Shown: positions 32,394 through 36,099 of the stretch, piece after piece
Layout of the letters: every line of letters starts with the position of its first letter
Numbering within the stretch: the first letter of the stretch is position 1
Assembly: GCF_902459695.1 (NCBI RefSeq)
Contig: NZ_CABPRZ010000038.1
Span: forward strand, 1 to 36,099
DNA length: 36,099 nucleotides
From: Pandoraea terrae
GTDB lineage: Bacteria > Pseudomonadota > Gammaproteobacteria > Burkholderiales > Burkholderiaceae
Direction: 5' to 3'
Translations under genes and position numbers: made by a program
The notes under the pieces: model-generated
What the model saw: the letters and a program-made list of their open reading frames with translations, nothing else
Database searches by the model: none
What the model was told of the DNA's origin: nothing

Positions 32394-32870
32394 TCACGTT
32401 GCTCGGGCGCTCGACACAGGCAAGACCGTTGTCGACTTGATCTGTGACAGGGCAATCATCGAGTTGACCTCCTGTACCATCGGCAACTGGGAAAGCCGCT
32501 CGAAGAAGAAGCGCTCGTAGGCGTCGACATCGCGCGTCACGATGCGCAACAGGAAGTCGACATTGCCCATCAGCACGTGACATTCCATCACTTCCGGAAA
32601 GTCCTGAATCGCCTTGGAGAACTCCGGCAGGGCATTGCGATTGTGGCCGGCGAGTTTCACGTGCGCGAAGAGCATAACGTTCAGGCCGATCTTCTTCCGG
32701 TCGACAAGGGCGACGCGTTTTTCGATCACGCCCTCGCTTTCGAGGCGATCGATGCGCCGCCAACATTGCGACTGCGACAAGCCGATCCTTTCGCCCACCT
32801 GCGCGGCGGACAGCGAGGCATCTTCCTGAAGGATTGCAAGGATTTTTTCGTCAAAATCATCTATCTGCAT
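32394..32870 (-). CDS. Lrp/AsnC family transcriptional regulator
   Basis: A 158-residue Lrp/AsnC protein. The N-terminal helix-turn-helix is DDFDEKILAILQEDASLSAA followed by QVGERIGLSQSQCWRRIDRL (residues 4-45), with a linker GVIEKRVALVDRKKIGLNV and a C-terminal RAM domain (LPEFSKAIQDFPEVMECHVL, VDFLLRIVTRDVDAYERFF). The start MQIDDFDEK is the only plausible one. It is divergent from the acetolactate-synthase-type gene with 157 bases between them, so it probably senses an amino acid such as leucine and controls that gene and itself. Confidence 0.93.
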   Translation of the reverse strand: MQIDDFDEKILAILQEDASLSAAQVGERIGLSQSQCWRRIDRLESEGVIEKRVALVDRKKIGLNVMLFAHVKLAGHNRNALPEFSKAIQDFPEVMECHVLMGNVDFLLRIVTRDVDAYERFFFERLSQLPMVQEVNSMIALSQIKSTTVLPVSSARAT

Positions 32871-33027
32871 GATCGCGTTGATATTTGCCGATGAAATGAA
32901 TGGATCATGTGTATTCTGTTCGATTTTGTCAATGAAACGCGAAGCAATTGCCGGCCGAAACCCATAAGCTGATGGCAATGTCCCCTGAACAGGCGCCGGA
33001 TGCGCCGGTCCCCAACCTGAAGCGAAT
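32871..33027. promoter_or_regulatory. Divergent control region between lrp-type gene and acetolactate synthase-type gene
   Basis: 157 bases. The half next to the regulator (about 32880-32945) is clearly richer in A and T than its surroundings and contains several ATGAAT/ATTC-type partial inverted repeats, as Lrp binding regions do. No single box is convincing. Confidence 0.4.
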
Positions 33028-34839
33028 ATGAAATTCGACCTGAATCTGCCCACTTGCGAAAACGCCACCGGCGCCATGTCCGACGCTGTCACCCCGCTTG
33101 CCGCCAAGGGCGCAGACCTGATCGCCCGCACGCTCGTGGATATCGGCGTGACGACGGTCTTCTGTTACCCGGGCGGCGCCAATCTTGAAATGCTCGACGC
33201 GCTATCGCGCGTGGCGATCATGCTGGTGCGTACCGAACATGAGCAAGGCGCCGTATTTGCGGCACAAGGCTATGCCCGCGCAACGGGGCGGCTGGGCGTT
33301 TGCCTGGCGACGTCCGGCCCCGGGGCAACGAATCTCGTGACTGGCATCGCCGACGCCAATAGCGATTCGGTCCCTATCCTGGCCATCACCGGGAACGTGG
33401 CCACGCATTGGCTGGGCAAGAACGCATTCCAGGAAGTCGATATCGTCGCCGTGACGAAGCCCGTGACCAAGCTGGCGCGCCAGGTGCGCGAGGCGCGCGA
33501 GATCCCGGCGGCGTTGCGCGAGGCCGCCGCTTGCGCGCTGGCTGGCCGCCCCGGGCCGGTGCTTGTCGATTTCCCGAAGGATATCCAGCAGGCCCGCCCC
33601 GAACAGCCTACGGACAAGCGCTTCGCGTCACCCGCGCCTGCCGGCATGACGGCGGACTCGGCCGCGCGCATCGCTGCGCTGCTGGCGCAAAGCGAGCGTC
33701 CGGTGATCTACGCCGGCGGCGGCGTGATTGCATCGGACACGGGCGCGCAGCTGACGGCGCTTGCCGAAAAGCTCAACGTGCCGGTGGCATTGACCATGAT
33801 GGGCCTGGGCGCGATGGCCGACGACCATCCGCTGTTGCTCGGCCCGCTTGGCATGCACGGCGCTTATTGCGCTAACGTGGCCGTCAACGAGGCCGACCTG
33901 GTGTTGGCGCTTGGCGTGCGCTTCGATGATCGGGTCATCGGCAATCCGGCGGCATTCGCCCGGCACGCGAAGATCGTCCACATCGACGTCGACGCGGGGG
34001 AGATCGGCAAGAACAAGCCCGTGACGCTGGGCGTGCATGCCGATCTGCGCGATGCCTTCGACGGACTGCTCGCGGTGGCGCAGCGCCGTGACGTGGACAG
34101 CTGGCATGCGTATTTGCGCGACCGCCACGAGGCGCATCCGCTCCGTGCCGGCGATGCCGGACAGGCCGGTACGCTGACGGGCGTGGGCGTCATCACGGCG
34201 CTGGCGGCGCTGTTGCCGGCCGAAGCGGTCGTGACGACCGGCGTCGGCCAGCATCAAATGTGGGCGATGCAGCACCTGAAGCTGCGTCAGGCGCGCACCT
34301 TCCTGTCGAGCGCCGGTTTCGGGACGATGGGCTTCGGCTTGCCGGCGGCCATCGGCGCGAAGGCGGCGCTGCCCGACGTCCCCGTCATCGACATCGATGG
34401 CGACGGCAGCCTCAACATGTCTGTCAATGAATTGAGCACGTGCCGGCGCTATGGCCTCGGCGTCAAGGTGCTCGTCATCAACAATCAATGGCTGGGCATG
34501 GTGCGGCAGTGGCAGGACATGATCTATGCGAAGAACCGCGTGGCCTCGTCGCTGGTCGATCCGACGGCGGCGGGCACGCCGGGCGAAGCGCATCCGTACC
34601 CCGATTTCGTGACGATCGCCGCCGGCTACGGCGTTGCCGGCGCGCGCGTGACGACCGCAGACGCGTTGCCGGCCGCGCTGGCGCGCATGCTGGCCGATCC
34701 GCAAGAACCGTATCTGCTCGACGTGCTCGTGGCGCGGGAGGATGACGTCTTCCCGATGATCCCGGCCGGAAAAAGCTACCGTGACATGGTTTTCGGGCCC
34801 GGTCAAGCGAGCGGTGGTATCGCGCAGGGTGCCTTCTGA
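33028..34839 (+). CDS. Acetolactate synthase large-subunit-type ThDP enzyme
   Basis: A 603-residue thiamine-diphosphate enzyme of the acetohydroxyacid synthase group. The catalytic Glu72 lies in VRTEHEQGA, the FAD-binding region is typical of AHAS (RFDDRVIGNP, 298-307), and the ThDP/Mg motif is IDGDGSLNMSVNEL (456-469), followed by NNQWLGMVRQWQDMIY (485-500), again of AHAS type. It should condense pyruvate with pyruvate or 2-oxobutyrate. No small regulatory subunit gene (ilvH/ilvN) follows, so it is either a second, catabolic-type copy or works with a subunit from elsewhere. The start at 33028 has GAAGCG upstream; the ATG at 33076 has no ribosome-binding site. It is divergent from an Lrp-type regulator. 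Confidence 0.87.
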   Translation: MKFDLNLPTCENATGAMSDAVTPLAAKGADLIARTLVDIGVTTVFCYPGGANLEMLDALSRVAIMLVRTEHEQGAVFAAQGYARATGRLGVCLATSGPGATNLVTGIADANSDSVPILAITGNVATHWLGKNAFQEVDIVAVTKPVTKLARQVREAREIPAALREAAACALAGRPGPVLVDFPKDIQQARPEQPTDKRFASPAPAGMTADSAARIAALLAQSERPVIYAGGGVIASDTGAQLTALAEKLNVPVALTMMGLGAMADDHPLLLGPLGMHGAYCANVAVNEADLVLALGVRFDDRVIGNPAAFARHAKIVHIDVDAGEIGKNKPVTLGVHADLRDAFDGLLAVAQRRDVDSWHAYLRDRHEAHPLRAGDAGQAGTLTGVGVITALAALLPAEAVVTTGVGQHQMWAMQHLKLRQARTFLSSAGFGTMGFGLPAAIGAKAALPDVPVIDIDGDGSLNMSVNELSTCRRYGLGVKVLVINNQWLGMVRQWQDMIYAKNRVASSLVDPTAAGTPGEAHPYPDFVTIAAGYGVAGARVTTADALPAALARMLADPQEPYLLDVLVAREDDVFPMIPAGKSYRDMVFGPGQASGGIAQGAF

Positions 34840-35023
34840 AGGACGCCGGCCGTAGCGGTTGCGCGTTGATTTGTCGGGGTTTTTAAGTCATTCTCACCGG
34901 GCGGGAATGGGGTGCTTCGTCGCGGGAAGGCAACGGCCCGGCAATCTGTTCAGGATTTTTACGATATGCCGGCGGCGAGGAGTATCATTGCGCCTTTTAC
35001 AAATTCTCGCCAAGGAAATCAAC

Positions 35024-35803
35024 ATGTTGCTCAAGCGCCTCGTGATGGCCGCCGCCTGTGTTTTGACGACCCTGTCCGCGGTGCCGGCCGCACTTGCCGC
35101 CGATCCGACCTACGTCGTGGGCGCGGGCGGCACGTACCGCCCGTTCGAATTCGAAACGGCCCAGAAGGAACTGGTCGGTTTCGACATCGACGTGATCAAG
35201 GCGATCGGCCGTGCGGGCGGCTTCAACGTGAAGCTGGTGAGCACGCCGTGGGAAGGCATCTTCGCGACGCTGGACCAGGGGGACCGCGACATCATCGTGT
35301 CGGGCATCACGATTACGGAAAAGCGCCAGCAGATGGTGGATTTCTCGGCGCCGTATTTCCCGGCCGACCAGGTGATCATCACGGGCCCGAACGCGAAGGT
35401 CGCGGGCCTGGCGGACCTGAAGAAGCTGCAGGTGGGCGTGGTGAACTCGAGCACGGGCGACATCTCGGTGTCGGAAGAGCTGGGCAAGGCGAGCACGGCG
35501 ATCAAGCGCTTCGACAACACGCCGCTGATGCTCGAAGAGCTGTATCGGGGGGGGGTGGATGCGGCGGTGGGCGACGTCGGGGTGATCAAGTTCTATATCA
35601 AGAGCCACCCGGAGAAGCCGTTCAAGCTGGTGTATGACGCGAAGTTCAAGCGCCAGTACTTCGGCATTGCGGTGAAGAAGGGCAACAAGGTGGCGCTGGA
35701 CAAGATCAACACGGGCCTGAAGAAGATCGTGGCCGACGGCACCTACGCCAGGATCTACAAGCAGTGGTTCGACGCGGACGTGCCGACGCTGCCGCAACAG
35801 TAA
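35024..35803 (+). CDS. Polar amino-acid ABC transporter, periplasmic binding protein
   Basis: A 259-residue family 3 solute-binding protein. The signal peptide MLLKRLVMAAACVLTTLSAV is cut near ALA/ADPTY (residue 25-26). The family core is GGTYRPFEFETAQKELVGFD, the ligand-binding DIIVSGITITEKRQQMVDFS, and GVVNSSTGDISV. AAGGAA precedes the ATG at ideal distance. It binds a polar amino acid (glutamine/glutamate or a basic one cannot be decided) for import through the permease encoded next at 35990. The 186-base gap holds a strong nested inverted repeat that may protect this message and lower permease expression. Confidence 0.92.
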   Translation: MLLKRLVMAAACVLTTLSAVPAALAADPTYVVGAGGTYRPFEFETAQKELVGFDIDVIKAIGRAGGFNVKLVSTPWEGIFATLDQGDRDIIVSGITITEKRQQMVDFSAPYFPADQVIITGPNAKVAGLADLKKLQVGVVNSSTGDISVSEELGKASTAIKRFDNTPLMLEELYRGGVDAAVGDVGVIKFYIKSHPEKPFKLVYDAKFKRQYFGIAVKKGNKVALDKINTGLKKIVADGTYARIYKQWFDADVPTLPQQ

Positions 35804-35838
35804 GCCGACCAGGGCCTGTTTGCGCCCTGTTCGGGCCC

Positions 35839-35898
35839 CCTCGCGGCCCGTGCTGACAGACGCTGACGAAAGCGTCCTGCCAAGCCCGGGCCGCGAGG
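35839..35898. repeat. Nested inverted repeat between binding protein and permease genes
   Basis: CCTCGCGGCCCG (35839-35850) and CGGGCCGCGAGG (35887-35898) are perfect 12-bp complements. Within the 36-base loop GACGCT (35859-35864) and AGCGTC (35871-35876) make a second 6-bp stem. The product in RNA would be a branched hairpin just after the first gene of an operon. Confidence 0.75.
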
Positions 35899-35919
35899 CA
35901 TTTCTGAGTTTGTCGGCCC

Positions 35920-35935
35920 CCCGGCTTTCGCCGGG
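35920..35935. repeat. Second hairpin before the permease gene
   Basis: CCCGGC (35920-35925) and GCCGGG (35930-35935) pair around TTTC. No T-tract follows, so it is not a classical terminator; with the larger repeat it may tune downstream expression. Confidence 0.5.
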
Positions 35936-35989
35936 CGGGATGCGCCGATAATCGTTTTCCATTGTTTGCTATCGTTTGTAAGGTGGTCC

Positions 35990-36099
35990 ATGGGTGCGTT
36001 CCAGTGGAACATCATCAGCGAATACATGCCTTTGTTCGTGGAAGGCACGCTGATGACGCTCAAGTGCACGGTGATCTGCGTGATCGCCGGCACATTGCT
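35990..36099 (+). CDS. Polar amino-acid ABC transporter permease, N-terminal part (runs off the window)
   Basis: The first 36 codons of a His/Glu/Gln/Arg-type permease: MGAFQWNIISEYMPLFVEG followed by TLMTLKCTVICVIAGT, the usual opening (short cytoplasmic/periplasmic stretch ending in EGTLMTL, then the first transmembrane helix). AAGGTGG precedes the ATG. It belongs with the binding protein at 35024-35803; the ATPase gene is presumably beyond the window. Confidence 0.9.
   Translation, partial: MGAFQWNIISEYMPLFVEGTLMTLKCTVICVIAGTL

Noticed and set aside
1-36099. CRISPR array, prophage, complete insertion sequence or rRNA operon
   Set aside because: No regularly spaced repeats, transposase, integrase, phage structural genes or rRNA sequence were recognised on either strand.

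Overview
The window is a stretch of high-GC (roughly mid-60s % by eye) chromosome from a betaproteobacterium, most probably Burkholderiaceae and perhaps Pandoraea. This rests on the ETF-QO N-terminus, the HpnD-type synthase, the OmpR/EnvZ pair, the DUF1800/DUF1501 pair, ispD-ispF next to mfd, and overall gene style. The genus is inference. Most of the DNA is ordinary core chromosome with short catabolic insertions and one small accessory spot (26.8-28.2 kb).

Layout. (a) 1-2.0 kb: start of etfD and the etfBA operon (minus strand), feeding fatty-acid and amino-acid dehydrogenase electrons to ubiquinone. (b) 2.4-3.2 kb: an isolated hutG-like deformylase. (c) 3.3-7.4 kb: an IclR regulator divergent from a nitrilase, a fold-type II PLP dehydratase and a YbfB/YjiJ-type MFS transporter. 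(d) 7.4-8.3 kb: serB. (e) 8.4-10 kb: a GlxA/FtrA-type regulator broken by an internal deletion, beside a cysteine hydrolase. (f) 10.1-12.3 kb: a second PLP dehydratase paired with an ornithine-cyclodeaminase-family protein and the last 46 codons of a lost MFS transporter. (g) 12.4-18.6 kb: argE, mfd, ispD, ispF. (h) 18.7-19.8 kb: ahpC and ahpD. (i) 20-22.1 kb: an OmpR/EnvZ-like two-component system. (j) 22.3-25.6 kb: a small secreted protein, then DUF1800 and DUF1501 exported proteins. (k) 25.6-26.4 kb: an HpnD-like squalene/phytoene synthase homologue lacking the usual aspartate-rich motifs. (l) 26.7-29.1 kb: tRNA-Leu, decayed DNA and a type II toxin-antitoxin pair lying between two diverged copies of the 3' end of an AI-2E-family transporter gene. 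(m) 29.4-32.3 kb: a cytoplasmic hybrid kinase, a hemolysin III-family protein and a periplasmic PrxQ-like peroxiredoxin. (n) 32.4-34.8 kb: an Lrp/AsnC regulator divergent from an acetolactate-synthase-type large subunit. (o) 35.0 kb to the end: a polar amino-acid ABC binding protein and the start of its permease.

The points most worth following are the toxin-antitoxin module between duplicated, mostly silently diverged gene ends (with a promoter layout that predicts a leaderless toxin message), the motif-less HpnD homologue, and the two dehydratase modules (nitrilase-dehydratase and dehydratase-reductase), each of which looks like a small uncharacterised amino-acid-like catabolic route. I saw no CRISPR array, prophage, complete IS element or rRNA.
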